A stretch of DNA of 64,000 nucleotides. Origin: Mesorhizobium erdmanii USDA 3471. GTDB lineage: Bacteria > Pseudomonadota > Alphaproteobacteria > Rhizobiales > Rhizobiaceae. Below are positions 23,910 through 32,700 of this stretch, one piece after another. Below the pieces are notes generated by a model. The model saw nothing but the letters and a program-made list of their open reading frames with translations, did no database searches and was not told the origin of the DNA. Numbering within the stretch: position 1 is the stretch's first letter; every line of letters begins with the position of its first letter. The stretch lies in contig NZ_AXAE01000034.1 of the NCBI RefSeq assembly GCF_000472705.1, positions 311 through 64,310 on the forward strand, written 5' to 3'. The position numbers and the translations under genes were made by a program.

Positions 23910-24785
23910 ATGACCGACCTTGTCCTGAACCAGACCCGGGAAGGGATTGCCGTCCTTTCCCTCAACCGCCCGGAGAAACTCAACGCGTTGAACTACGCCA
24001 TGATCGATCGCCTGCTGGCGATCCTCGACACGATCGAGACCGACAATGCGGTTCGCGCCATCATCCTGACCGGGGCGGGGGACCGTGCCTTTTCCGCCGG
24101 TGGCGACATCCACGAATTCTCATCGAGTGTCGCCGCGGGCACGGATGTGGCGCTTCGCGACTTCGTCATGCGCGGCCAGAGGCTGACGGCGCGGCTGGAG
24201 GCCTTCCGCAAACCCATCATCGCCGCCGTCAACGGGATCGCTTTCGGTGGCGGCTGCGAGATCACCGAGGCTGTGCCGCTGGCAATCGCCAGCGACCGAG
24301 CGATGTTCGCCAAGCCGGAGATCAACCTCGCCATGCCGCCGACATTCGGCGGCACGCAAAGGCTGCCGCGTCTGGCCGGACGCAAGCGCGCGCTCGAATT
24401 GCTGCTGACCGGGGACTGGTTCCCACCACCGCGGGCTCTCGAACTCGGCCTCGTCAACGAGGTCGTCCCGCATCAGGACCTGATGCCGGCGGCTTTTGAT
24501 CTGGCCCGGCGTGTCCTGCGGCATTCCGGGCCGGCCATAGCAAGCATCCTCAACGCGGTGGCGCGCGGCATCAACCTCGGCATCGCCGAAGGCCTGCTGG
24601 TCGAGGCCGAGCAGTTCGCCCGCATGGCTCCCACCGCCGATCTCAGGGAAGGGCTGGACGCATGGATCGAGCGGCGCAAACCCGGCTACGACGGCTCGTG
24701 GAGGCATATCTCGCGGCCGGACGAGGCAAGGCGCGCCTCGCTGCGGCTCGACCAGGCAGCGGGGCAGGGCAAAGCACCGAGGTGA
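23910..24785 (+). CDS. enoyl-CoA hydratase/isomerase family protein
   Basis: 291 residues from ATG 23910 (MTDLVLNQTREGIAVLSLNRP). Crotonase fold motifs: SAGGDIHEF (CoA/oxyanion loop), AVNGIAFGGGCEI (Glu at the first catalytic position), AKPEINLAMPPTFGGTQRLPR (second Glu in PE). Both catalytic glutamates of true hydratases are kept, so addition of water to enoyl-CoA is plausible. It is about 30 residues longer than usual at the C-terminus. It is divergent from the TetR gene; no other beta-oxidation genes are nearby. Confidence 0.88.
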   Translation: MTDLVLNQTREGIAVLSLNRPEKLNALNYAMIDRLLAILDTIETDNAVRAIILTGAGDRAFSAGGDIHEFSSSVAAGTDVALRDFVMRGQRLTARLEAFRKPIIAAVNGIAFGGGCEITEAVPLAIASDRAMFAKPEINLAMPPTFGGTQRLPRLAGRKRALELLLTGDWFPPPRALELGLVNEVVPHQDLMPAAFDLARRVLRHSGPAIASILNAVARGINLGIAEGLLVEAEQFARMAPTADLREGLDAWIERRKPGYDGSWRHISRPDEARRASLRLDQAAGQGKAPR

Positions 24786-24818
24786 CGGAGTTCGACACGG
24801 CTAGTCCCATCTCTCCGT

Positions 24819-25661
24819 TCAGCACAGGAAATCGAGTATCGCCTTGGCGATCTCGTCGGCATGCGTTTCCAGCGCGAAATGGCCGGTGTCTATAAACCGC
24901 ACTACCGCGTCCGGCATGTCGCGCTTGAACGCCTCGGCGCCCGGTGGCAGGAAGAACGGATCGTTCTTGCCCCACACCGCCAGGAACGGTGGCTTGTGGG
25001 TGCGGAAATAGGCCTGGAAGGCAGGGTAGAGCGCGACATTGCTCTTGTAGTCGCCGAACAGGTCGAGCTGTACTTCTTCGGCGTCCGGCCGGCCGAAATA
25101 GAAGCTGTCCAGCGAATGGCCGTCGGGCGAGACCAGATCCGCCGGCGCGCCATGCGTGTACTGCCAGGCGATGGCGTCGGGCTTGAAAGTGGGGCGCAGT
25201 GCCTCGCGGTTGGCCGGCGACGGGTCGTGCCAATAGGCGCGGATCGGGCTCCAGCCGTCGCTCAGGCCTTCCTCGTAGGCGTTGCCGTTCTGCGAGATGA
25301 TCGCGCTGATGCGCTCGGGATGCTTCACCGCCAGCCGAAAACCGGTCGGCGCGCCATAGTCGAATACGTAGAGCGCGTAGCGGTCGAAGCCGACCACTTC
25401 GGTGAAGCGGTCGATGATTTGCGCAATATGGTCGAACGTATAGGCGAACTTTTCACGCGACGGCATGTCGGAGCGGCCGAATCCCGGCAGGTCGGGCGCG
25501 ACGATATGGAAGCGGCCGGCAAGCCGCGGAATGAGGTCGCGGAACATGTGGCTCGAGCTTGGGAAGCCATGCAACAGCAGCAGCTTCGGCGCGCCTGGTG
25601 TACCGGCCTCGCGATAGAAAACGTTGAAGCCGTCGACATCGGCGTTGCGATAGGTGGTCAT
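24819..25661 (-). CDS. alpha/beta hydrolase, epoxide hydrolase/haloalkane dehalogenase-like
   Basis: 280 residues from the ATG at 25661, which has GGAGAG six bases upstream. HGFPSSSHMFRDL (oxyanion HG-x-P), the nucleophile in FDYGAPTG (Asp instead of Ser, as in epoxide hydrolases and dehalogenases), an acidic residue in WGKNDPFF and the catalytic histidine in DTGHFALE. Cytosolic; hydrolyses epoxides or C-halogen bonds in related proteins; substrate unknown. It is divergent from the CGNR zinc-finger regulator, which is the likely controller. Confidence 0.88.
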   Translation of the reverse strand: MTTYRNADVDGFNVFYREAGTPGAPKLLLLHGFPSSSHMFRDLIPRLAGRFHIVAPDLPGFGRSDMPSREKFAYTFDHIAQIIDRFTEVVGFDRYALYVFDYGAPTGFRLAVKHPERISAIISQNGNAYEEGLSDGWSPIRAYWHDPSPANREALRPTFKPDAIAWQYTHGAPADLVSPDGHSLDSFYFGRPDAEEVQLDLFGDYKSNVALYPAFQAYFRTHKPPFLAVWGKNDPFFLPPGAEAFKRDMPDAVVRFIDTGHFALETHADEIAKAILDFLC

Positions 25662-25842
25662 GTTTCTCTCCATTTCTGTAACCGAAAAATCGGCATTGGG
25701 ACGGTTATCGAGGTCAACGCGGCAAGCCCGATGCCTGGGACTCGGGTCCACGCTTCACGGGCACGCACCGCTTCGACGGGATATCGAGGTGGTATCAAGC
25801 GCGGTGACCATCGGCATCTCCTTCTAGGTCGGATTGATGTGC

Positions 25843-25896
25843 GTAACCTGTTAAAGTGACTCAGAACGGTTATTCGATAAGAACGTAACTTGTCAA
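25843..25896. promoter_or_regulatory. paired direct repeats in divergent gap
   Basis: GTAACCTGTTAA (25843-25854) and GTAACTTGTCAA (25885-25896) are similar 12-mers 42 bp apart, about four helical turns. They lie in the roughly 300 bp divergent region (25662-25968) between the hydrolase and the CGNR regulator and could be its operators. I see nothing else in that gap. Confidence 0.4.
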
Positions 25897-25968
25897 TCGG
25901 CCTCGAAGAGGTTATCACTGATTTGTGTTCAGGGCGCTCGGCGGGGCCGAAGCGCAAATGGAGTGGCG

Positions 25969-26604
25969 ATGACCTCTGCGATCTTTGTCGGTGACGCGCT
26001 CGGCCTGGATTTCCTCAATTCGATCGCGACGCCCCTCGATACCCCCGTCGACTGGATCAAGGACGGTGAGGGATTGCTGGACTGGGTCGGCCAGGCGCGG
26101 CTGGCGCCCCCCGAGGCGCTCGAGACCATGCGCGAGCAAGCCCTGCCGGGCGAACTCGACAGGGTCGCCGATCAGGCGCGGCGCCTCAGGGAATGGTTCC
26201 GAGGGTTCGTGGGCGAACACAAGGGGCGTCCACTGGCCGCTCAGGATCTTGCGCAATTGGAGCCGCTCAACCGCCTGCTCGAACGTGACGAGATCTTTGC
26301 CCGGATCGCTCCCATCCTCGCCGATAAAGACCTGCCTGGGAGTAATGAAATCCCTCTTCAGCTTCAGACGACCCGCAAGTGGCGCACGCCCGAGGCGCTT
26401 CTGCTGCCGATCGGCGAGGCGCTGGCGCGGTTCGTCTGCAGCGAGGATTTCTCACATGTGAAAGCCTGCGAGGGGCCGGCCTGCACGCTGCTGTTCGTCG
26501 ACCACACGCGCGGCCATCGGCGCCGCTGGTGCAGCATGGCGCAGTGCGGCAACCGCGCGAAGCAAGCCGCGCACCGGCACCGCGTCAAGGCGCATCACGA
26601 TTAG
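25969..26604 (+). CDS. CGNR zinc-finger regulator with ABATE domain
   Basis: 211 residues from ATG 25969 (GGAG five bases upstream; an in-frame GTG lies two codons earlier). The N-terminal part is the ABATE domain (GDALGLDFLNS at the start, a putative stress-induced ligand-binding region). The C-terminal part is the CGNR finger: CEGPACTLLFVD then RRRWCSMAQCGNRAKQAAHR, with four cysteines. These proteins act as DNA-binding regulators. It is divergent from the hydrolase and is its probable regulator. Confidence 0.88.
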   Translation: MTSAIFVGDALGLDFLNSIATPLDTPVDWIKDGEGLLDWVGQARLAPPEALETMREQALPGELDRVADQARRLREWFRGFVGEHKGRPLAAQDLAQLEPLNRLLERDEIFARIAPILADKDLPGSNEIPLQLQTTRKWRTPEALLLPIGEALARFVCSEDFSHVKACEGPACTLLFVDHTRGHRRRWCSMAQCGNRAKQAAHRHRVKAHHD

Positions 26605-26676
26605 CCGCGACGGCTCCTGCCAGGTTGGATCGGCGCTGTGAGGGCTGGCGGCTCCGCGCCGCCAGCCGCGAATGCA

Positions 26677-26994
26677 TCACGGCGTCACGTTCACATGACC
26701 TTTCATGTTGGGATGAAAGCGGCAGAAATAGTCGACCGCTCCGGCTGCCTTCAATATGAGGCTTGCTGATTTCTTCGGCGCGATCGTCACCTCCCAGCCG
26801 CCCTTCACGGTGGCAGTGTGGGCAACCACGTCCTTGTTCACCCACTCGATCGTGTCGCCGACCTTCGCCTCTATGGTCGCCGGCGAGAAGACAAGCTTGT
26901 CGATGGTGACCTCTATGGTCGCGGCCGCCGCCGGCACCGCCGTAAGCACCAGCACGGCCAGCCACCACGGACGGATCAAGGCACCCGCTTTCAT
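26677..26994 (-). CDS. exported cupredoxin (amicyanin/plastocyanin-like)
   Basis: 105 residues. Signal peptide MKAGALIRPWWLAVLVLTAV with cleavage near AAA-AT, then one cupredoxin domain. Type 1 copper ligands are visible: H59 (VVAHTAT), C91, H94 and M97 (YFCRFHPNM). It should be a periplasmic blue-copper electron carrier. The start overlaps the stop of the DUF4142 gene by four bases (ATGA), so both are made from one message, under the sigma-type promoter at 27575-27603. Confidence 0.9.
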   Translation of the reverse strand: MKAGALIRPWWLAVLVLTAVPAAAATIEVTIDKLVFSPATIEAKVGDTIEWVNKDVVAHTATVKGGWEVTIAPKKSASLILKAAGAVDYFCRFHPNMKGHVNVTP

Positions 26995-27515
26995 TTCAGC
27001 ATGCCGGCGACATGTTCGGCATACTGCTCGTGCCCCTGGAAGATTTTCAGGCCGGTCTCGAGCAGGCTCTTCAGCTCGGCATTGCCGGCCGAGGGGATGA
27101 GCAGCGTTTCGAGCGCGCCGTTGACCTGCTTGTGGTAGGCCACTTCATTCTCGATATAGGCCTTGTCGAAGGCCGCGCCTTTCAGCTTGGCGAGCTTGGC
27201 ACGTTCCTCTTTCGCCGCTTTCGTCAGCGCCTGGCTGGTGGCGTTGTCCTCGGGCTTGACCTTGAGCTTCTTGACCAGGTCGAGGGCCTGCTTGTTCACC
27301 GCCTCATGGTCGCGCTCCATGTCCTTGGCGAAGGCAATGACCTCCTTGTTCTTCGATGTCTTGACCGCCAGTTTCGCCGCCTCGATGTCGAGGACGCCCG
27401 CTGTGTAGGCGATATGGGCGATCTGCGGGTCGGTCGGCTTGTCGGCGGCCTGCGCGAACGGCGCAGCGCTGGCGATAAGCAGGGCGGCGAGGGCGGTGGT
27501 ATATCGGGTGAACAT
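26991..27515 (-). CDS. DUF4142 exported protein
   Basis: 174 residues. Signal peptide cleaved near AQAA-DK. The mature part is a helical ferritin-like four-helix arrangement typical of DUF4142: FAKDMERDHEAVNKQALDLVKKL, AYIENEVAYHKQVNGALETLLIPSA, GLKIFQGHEQYAEHVAG, with paired Glu/His in each helix that could bind metal. Periplasmic. First gene of the pair with the cupredoxin, downstream of the ECF sigma gene. Confidence 0.9.
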   Translation of the reverse strand: MFTRYTTALAALLIASAAPFAQAADKPTDPQIAHIAYTAGVLDIEAAKLAVKTSKNKEVIAFAKDMERDHEAVNKQALDLVKKLKVKPEDNATSQALTKAAKEERAKLAKLKGAAFDKAYIENEVAYHKQVNGALETLLIPSAGNAELKSLLETGLKIFQGHEQYAEHVAGMLK

Positions 27516-27574
27516 GGCATCCTCCTTGGCCGGCCGCGAAGACGCGCCGGGCTCACATTTCCAGTTGACGTTGA

Positions 27575-27603
27575 TTGGATGCTGGACGGACAGAAACGTT
27601 CCC
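27575..27603 (-). promoter_or_regulatory. ECF-type promoter upstream of DUF4142–cupredoxin
   Basis: On the minus strand: GGGAAC, 15 bases, GCATCCAA. The same two elements with the same spacing precede the adjacent sigma gene. The -35 half (GGGAAC) is the usual ECF sigma-factor type. It would start the message about 50 nt before the DUF4142 ATG. Confidence 0.65.
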
Positions 27604-27620
27604 GGAAAATCTGGACAGGA

Positions 27621-28307
27621 TCAGTCGAAGCCCAGCCGGTTCATCACGGCCCGGGTCAGCCGTTCGCAGCGGCGGCCGGCGAAGGGAAAGGCGTCGAGCA
27701 GCACCGGCCCGATCTCATCGTCCAGCGCCTTGCGTAGCAGGGTACGCGCCCGGTGCAGCCTTGTCTTCACGGTCTCCGGCCGCACCCTGAGCAAATGGGC
27801 TGTCTCTTCAATGCTCAAGCCCTCGATGACGCGAGCCACGAAGACCATGCGATAGATGTCGGGCAGGCTGTCGGTCGCCCGCTCGACAAGTGCGAGAATC
27901 TGCCGCTGCGCCATCGTCCGCTCCGGGTCGTCGCTGGGATTGAGGGGAAAGCGGATGATCTGCGCTTCCGGATTTTCAGGCATCGCCACGGTGTGGCGCT
28001 TCTTGCGAAGCCTTCCGAGCGCCTCGTTGATAACGATGCGCGACAGCCAGGTGGCGAGCGAGGATTCACCGCGAAAAGCCGGCAGATTGGCGAAGGCGCG
28101 GACATAGGCCTCCTGGACGACGTCCTCGGCTTCGGCGTCGTTGCGCAGGATGCCGCGCGCCATGCGGTAAAGCCGCTGGTTGTTCTTCTTGATGATGACG
28201 CGGAAGGCGTCGGCGTCGCGCGCCAGCGCCCGCTGCACGAGCAGCACGTCGCCGGAAGGGCATTCGGCCATCTCGGGCGTCGTTGCGGGCATTGCGAGCT
28301 TGCTCAT
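27621..28307 (-). CDS. ECF-type RNA polymerase sigma factor
   Basis: 228 residues. Region 2: AFRVIIKKNNQRLYRMARGILRN...EAEDVVQEAYVRAF...LATWLSRIVINEAL; region 4: DSLPDIYRMVFVARVIEGLSIEETAHLLRVRPETVKTRLHRAR. There is a roughly 35-residue C-terminal extension beyond region 4 (FPFAGRRCERLTRAVMNRLGF). No anti-sigma gene adjoins it. Its own promoter carries the motif found before DUF4142, which suggests positive autoregulation and control of the DUF4142–cupredoxin pair. Confidence 0.92.
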   Translation of the reverse strand: MSKLAMPATTPEMAECPSGDVLLVQRALARDADAFRVIIKKNNQRLYRMARGILRNDAEAEDVVQEAYVRAFANLPAFRGESSLATWLSRIVINEALGRLRKKRHTVAMPENPEAQIIRFPLNPSDDPERTMAQRQILALVERATDSLPDIYRMVFVARVIEGLSIEETAHLLRVRPETVKTRLHRARTLLRKALDDEIGPVLLDAFPFAGRRCERLTRAVMNRLGFD

Positions 28308-28345
28308 CGCGACCGGATCTCCCCGAACAGGCGCTTCACTGCACG

Positions 28346-28374
28346 TTGGATGCGCTCGCCGGAAAAAGGTTCCC
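28346..28374 (-). promoter_or_regulatory. ECF-type promoter upstream of the sigma gene
   Basis: Minus strand GGGAAC, 15 bases, GCATCCAA, identical in both elements and spacing to the site at 27575-27603. It lies about 40 bp before the sigma-factor start. Confidence 0.65.
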
Positions 28375-28401
28375 GGATTTCAGCAATCCGACTTCACTAT
28401 T

Positions 28402-29481
28402 TTAAGCTGCGGCCAATCCCTTGTCCGCGGCCTGCACGCGCGCGGCCGCCGCCAGAAGATCGGTCTGGGTGATCAGGCCGAGAATGCGCCGTTCGCCGTC
28501 GACGATGACCACGGCATGGCTGCGGCCGTCGGTCAGCACGGGAAGCAGGCTCATCGCCGGTGTGTCGGGCGAGGCGGTGCCGGCCTTTGACATCACGCCT
28601 TTCACCGTATCGGTTGCCTTCGTCAGTTCACGCAGGCCGACCGCGCCAACCAGCCTTGCATCGGCGTCGACCACCGGCAAGGTGCGGATATTGTGATCGA
28701 GCAGTTGCTGGCGCGCCTCGTCGGCGGTGGCCTGCTCGGGCACTGAAACCACATCACGGGACATGATATCCTCGCATAACAGCGTCTGCTGAGAGCGCAC
28801 CATGGCCTGCAGCTCGACTTGCCTCAGCAGCCGTTCGAGGTCGTTGCGGTCGATGTCGAAAGTCTCGTCCAGCGTGGTCAGTGCCGCGTCGATATCCTCG
28901 GGCCGGAAGCCGACGCGCTGCTGCGCCGGCGGATCGGCGGTGCCGTGGCTATTGGCGGCGGGCGCGGCCACATGCGGGTAGTTGCGCCGCGCCAGTCTGT
29001 GGAAAAGCAATCCCAGCGTGACCAGGATGATCGAATTCAGGGCCACCGGCACGAAGGGAAACAGGAAGCCCGCACTGACAACGGCAGATCCGCCGAGCAC
29101 CCCCGTCAGCGCCGCCGCGCCACCTGGCGGATGCAGGCAGCGAGTGAACGACATGGCCGCGATGGCGAGCGCCACGGCAAGGCCCGAGGCAAATACCGGA
29201 TCATGGACGAAATGCGCTACCGTCACGCCGACCAGCGCCGATATGGAATTGCCGCCGATGATCGACCAGGGCTGCGCCAGCGGGCTCGCGGGCACGGCGA
29301 AAAGAAGCACGGCCGAGGCGCCCATCGGCGCCACCAGCAGGGCCACATGCGGACCGCCGCCCATCGCCAGCCCGCTGATCACACCGGTCAGCGCGATGCC
29401 GATGGTGGCGCCGATGCAGGCGAGCAGCCGCTCCCGCAACGTCGCGCCGGCAAGGATGGGGACAAAAAGACGAAAGGCCAT
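28402..29481 (-). CDS. HPP family membrane protein with CBS pair
   Basis: 359 residues. An N-terminal HPP domain of four to five helices (about 1-165), including the family motif FTRCLHPPGGAAAL, followed by a linker and two CBS domains (about 235-345: IMSRDVVSVPEQATADEARQQLLDHNIRTLPVVD and VMSKAGTASPDTPAMSLLPVLTDGRSHAVVIVD). HPP proteins are linked to nitrite transport in plants and cyanobacteria; CBS pairs usually bind adenine nucleotides. Inner membrane. It lies upstream of the sigma gene on the same strand with a 94 bp gap. Confidence 0.9.
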   Translation of the reverse strand: MAFRLFVPILAGATLRERLLACIGATIGIALTGVISGLAMGGGPHVALLVAPMGASAVLLFAVPASPLAQPWSIIGGNSISALVGVTVAHFVHDPVFASGLAVALAIAAMSFTRCLHPPGGAAALTGVLGGSAVVSAGFLFPFVPVALNSIILVTLGLLFHRLARRNYPHVAAPAANSHGTADPPAQQRVGFRPEDIDAALTTLDETFDIDRNDLERLLRQVELQAMVRSQQTLLCEDIMSRDVVSVPEQATADEARQQLLDHNIRTLPVVDADARLVGAVGLRELTKATDTVKGVMSKAGTASPDTPAMSLLPVLTDGRSHAVVIVDGERRILGLITQTDLLAAAARVQAADKGLAAA

Positions 29482-29707
29482 GGCGAGCTTTGTTTGAAAT
29501 GGATTGGTCGGAAATGGCGTGCAGAGGCAATGCAGCCGAACTCACGGATTTGAAAGTCAAACAAATCCGCCAAGTCGCGGCCACGCAGAATAATATTGCG
29601 CGACGCATTGCAACGGGATGTCGCGAGCGGCTCGCGCTTTGTCATCAGCGCCAAGGCCTTGCGGCCGGTTGCTGATTCTGTCCGGCAGCCAATCCCGCAC
29701 GGGTCGG

Positions 29708-30889
29708 TTAGGCAGTCGCCGCCGCAAGACCACGCAAAATGTCGGCTTTCAGGTCGTCGACATCCTCGAGGCCGATCTGCAGGCGGATCAGCGGACCTTC
29801 ATAGGGGGCTTTTGCAACGACGCGGTCGCCAAGCCAGACCGGCACCGCAAGGCTCTCATAGCCGCCCCAGGAATAGCCGAGCCCAAAGATTTGCAAGGCG
29901 TCGAGGAAGGCGTGCTGCTCCTTCTGGCCGCCGCCGGCAAGCACGATGGAAAAGATGCCGCTCGAGCCGCAAAAGTCGCGCTTCCAAAGGCCGTGGTCCG
30001 GGTGGCTGGGGAGGGCAGGGTGAAGCACGCGCGCCACGCCCTTCTGGCCTTCCAGCCACGACGCGATGGCGAGCGCGCCGCGCTGGTGATGTTCCAGGCG
30101 CACCCCCATCGTGCGCAGGCCGCGCAGCACCTGGTAGACATCGTCGGGCCCCGCACAGCAACCGAGCGTGCAGAAGCTCTCGTAGAGCTGCTTCCAGTGG
30201 CTCTCATTGGCAGAAACCGTGCCAAGCAGCACGTCAGAATGGCCGGCCGGATACTTCGTTGCCGCGTGGATGGAGATGTCGACGCCGTGGTCGAGCGGCC
30301 GGAAGTAGAGCGGCGTCGCCCAGGTGTTGTCCATCATCACGATGGCGCCGGCCGCATGCGCCGCCTTGGCGATCGCAGGGATATCCTGCACCTCGAACGT
30401 GTTGGAGGCCGGCGACTCCGTGAACACCACCTTGGTGTTGGGCTTGATCAGCGCGGCGATGCCGGCGCCGATTTCGGGAGCGTAGTATTCGACCTCGACG
30501 CCCAGCCGCTTCAGCATCGTGTCGGCGAAATTGCGCGTCGGGTGATAGACGGTATCGACGATCAGCAGGTGATCGCCGGCCGACACGAAGGCGAGCAGCG
30601 GAATGGTCACCGCCGCGAGGCCCGACGGCACCACGATCGTGCCGGCCGAGCCTTCCAGTGCGTCAATGGCGTGGGCAAGGGCGTCCGTCGTTGGCGTGCC
30701 GCGCGTGCCGTAGGTGTATTTCTGGTTGCGATCCGCCATGGCGGCGGCATTGCGGAACAGCACCGTCGAGGCGTGCACGACAGGCGGATTGACGAAACCG
30801 AAATAGTCGTGCGGGTTGTTGCCCGAATGGGCAAGCCGCGTGTTGATGCCTATTTTGCCGGAACCCTGCTCGTTGCCGTCCTTAGCCAT
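29708..30889 (-). CDS. metC: cystathionine beta-lyase
   Basis: 393 residues, a complete Cys/Met-metabolism PLP enzyme. The PLP lysine is in SIHAATKYPAGHSD; other family text is YGTRGTPTTDALAHAIDALEGS, TVVFTESPASNTFEVQDI and MMDNTWATPLYFRPLDHGVD. It cleaves cystathionine to homocysteine, pyruvate and ammonia in methionine synthesis. Full length with no odd residues. It is divergent from the DUF1326 gene; aapJ lies further downstream on the other strand. Confidence 0.9.
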   Translation of the reverse strand: MAKDGNEQGSGKIGINTRLAHSGNNPHDYFGFVNPPVVHASTVLFRNAAAMADRNQKYTYGTRGTPTTDALAHAIDALEGSAGTIVVPSGLAAVTIPLLAFVSAGDHLLIVDTVYHPTRNFADTMLKRLGVEVEYYAPEIGAGIAALIKPNTKVVFTESPASNTFEVQDIPAIAKAAHAAGAIVMMDNTWATPLYFRPLDHGVDISIHAATKYPAGHSDVLLGTVSANESHWKQLYESFCTLGCCAGPDDVYQVLRGLRTMGVRLEHHQRGALAIASWLEGQKGVARVLHPALPSHPDHGLWKRDFCGSSGIFSIVLAGGGQKEQHAFLDALQIFGLGYSWGGYESLAVPVWLGDRVVAKAPYEGPLIRLQIGLEDVDDLKADILRGLAAATA

Positions 30890-31239
30890 TCTTCATCTTC
30901 GCCTTGTTTGACAAGGCGCTAGCCATAGTGCGGCACCATGGACCGTGCAACAGCCCACCGTCCGCCAGGAATGGACTTCGAATATGCCAATTCTCGGGCT
31001 GAAGGACCGAGCCAGGGCCGATCCCGCATTGGGCCGGGCACCTGCGGCAGTGCCTGCCGGCGGCGTCGATCGTTGCGCTGTCGACCTATTGTGGGCAGCT
31101 TCGAAAGATATATAATAGACTTCTAATATTAATCGCCGGATTGCCTCGATCAGATGCTGCCGGATGGTTTTTGCCGGTTACCTCCTGATCCCACGATCCG
31201 GGTATCGCGCTCACCAAGCGCGGCAAGGGGAGGAATGCC
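30890..31239. other. divergent region metC / DUF1326
   Basis: 350 bp. It contains a candidate sigma-70 promoter at 31089-31116 in an AT-rich patch, and the metC promoter side near 30905-30925 (TTGTCAAACAAG). I see no riboswitch-like fold and no gene. Confidence 0.45.
31089..31116 (+). promoter_or_regulatory. candidate sigma-70 promoter of the DUF1326–DUF2182 pair
   Basis: TTGTGG, 16 bases, TATAAT in an unusually AT-rich stretch (ATATATAATAG). It implies a leader of about 115 nt before the DUF1326 start. Confidence 0.4.
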
Positions 31240-31875
31240 ATGGCCGACGTCAAATGGACAATGAAGGCGCGCGAATTCATCAACTGCAATTGCGCCTATG
31301 GCTGCCCATGCCAGTTCAACGCTTTGCCCACATACGGCTTCTGTCAAGCGGTTGCCGGCATGGAAATCGAGAGCGGCCATCACGGGAGCACGAAACTCGA
31401 TGGATTGAGGTTCGTCGGGATTTTCCGCTGGCCCGGCGCCATACACCAGGGCAAGGGCGAAGCAGCGGTGGTTATCGACGAGAGGGCGAGCGAGGCCCAG
31501 CGCGACGCACTGCTTCGCATACTGGGCGGTCAGGACACCGAACCGGGCGCGACGATATTCCAGGTCTTTTCGACCACTCTGGAGAAATTTCATGACCCGA
31601 TATTTGCCCCGATCGACTTCGAGGTCGACGTCGGCGCGCGAACCGGACGGCTGCACGTCAAGGGCGTGACCGACGGACATGGCGAGCCGATCAGGAATCC
31701 GGTCACCGGCGCCGAGCACAGGGCACGCATCGACCTGCCGCATGGCTTCGAATACGCGATGGCCGAAGTCGGCCGCGGCTGGACCAAGACGACAGGCCCG
31801 ATCAAGTTCGAGTTTGCGGACACGCACAGCCATTTCGCCAATCTGCACCTTACGCAGAGCGGCATCGTGCATTGA
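31240..31875 (+). CDS. DUF1326 domain protein
   Basis: 211 residues with a ribosome site (GGGGAGGAATGCC) upstream. The family opening is kept: REFINCNCAYGCPCQFNALP, three closely spaced cysteines able to bind metal or form disulfides; the rest is beta-rich (DPIFAPIDFEVDVGARTGRL, GHGEPIRNPVTG). No signal peptide. The DUF2182 gene begins nine bases after its stop; this pair is found together in many rhizobia and bradyrhizobia. Function unknown. Confidence 0.88.
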   Translation: MADVKWTMKAREFINCNCAYGCPCQFNALPTYGFCQAVAGMEIESGHHGSTKLDGLRFVGIFRWPGAIHQGKGEAAVVIDERASEAQRDALLRILGGQDTEPGATIFQVFSTTLEKFHDPIFAPIDFEVDVGARTGRLHVKGVTDGHGEPIRNPVTGAEHRARIDLPHGFEYAMAEVGRGWTKTTGPIKFEFADTHSHFANLHLTQSGIVH

Positions 31876-31884
31876 CCTGATCCA

Positions 31885-32700
31885 ATGAGCGACACGACCC
31901 TCGAGGCGGTGCTGCGGCGCGACCGCGTGGTCGTGATGGCTGCGCTCGTGGGGATTGCCGTGCTCGCCTGGGTCTATGTCTTGTGGCTCGCCACCGACAT
32001 GGCCGGAATGGACATGTCGAATACGGACATGGGCGGCATGGATATGGGCGCCGCCGTGGCGCCCGGCTTCCGGGCCTGGGCACCCGCGGATTTTGCTTTC
32101 ATCTGTACGATGTGGGCGGTGATGATGGTCGGCATGATGACGCCTTCGGTGGCGCCGATGCTGCTGCTCTATGCCGGCGTCGGCCGAAAGGCGCAAGCGG
32201 ATGGCCGGCCCATCGCTTCGACCGGATGGTTCTTTACCGGCTATCTCACCGTCTGGACCGCCTTCAGCGTCGCGGCAACCGGCGCGCAATGGCTGCTCGG
32301 CCGCGTCGCCTTGCTTGACCCCTTGATGGCGACAGACAGCACGATCCTCGGCGGCCTCGTCCTGATTGCCGCCGGCCTCTATCAATGGACACCGATCAAG
32401 GCCGCCTGCTTGCGCCAATGTCAGGGGCCGATCTCGTTCCTGGCGAGCCGTGGCGGGTTTCGCTCCGCGCCGCTCGGCGCGCTTCGGCTGGGCATCGATC
32501 ACGGCCTTTATTGCCTGGGCTGCTGCTGGGCGCTGATGGCCCTGCTGTTCGTCGGCGGCGTCATGAACATCCTGTGGATCGCCGGGATCGCCCTCCTCGT
32601 TCTTCTGGAAAAGACGGTCACGAGCGGGCCGTTGATCCCGCGCATTTCCGGCGTGTTGATGGTGGCCGCCGGCGCTTGGCTCGTCTTTCGCGCGCTTTGA
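31885..32700 (+). CDS. DUF2182 metal-binding membrane protein
   Basis: 271 residues with about six helices. After helix 1 comes a periplasmic Met/Asp-rich loop (GMDMSNTDMGGMDMG) of the kind that binds copper(I). The family core is FAFICTMWAVMMVGMMTPSVAPMLL, then YQWTPIKAACLRQCQ and LGIDHGLYCLGCCWALM with paired cysteines. Annotated in databases as predicted metal-binding integral membrane protein. Coupled to the DUF1326 gene. A copper role is inference. Confidence 0.88.
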   Translation: MSDTTLEAVLRRDRVVVMAALVGIAVLAWVYVLWLATDMAGMDMSNTDMGGMDMGAAVAPGFRAWAPADFAFICTMWAVMMVGMMTPSVAPMLLLYAGVGRKAQADGRPIASTGWFFTGYLTVWTAFSVAATGAQWLLGRVALLDPLMATDSTILGGLVLIAAGLYQWTPIKAACLRQCQGPISFLASRGGFRSAPLGALRLGIDHGLYCLGCCWALMALLFVGGVMNILWIAGIALLVLLEKTVTSGPLIPRISGVLMVAAGAWLVFRAL

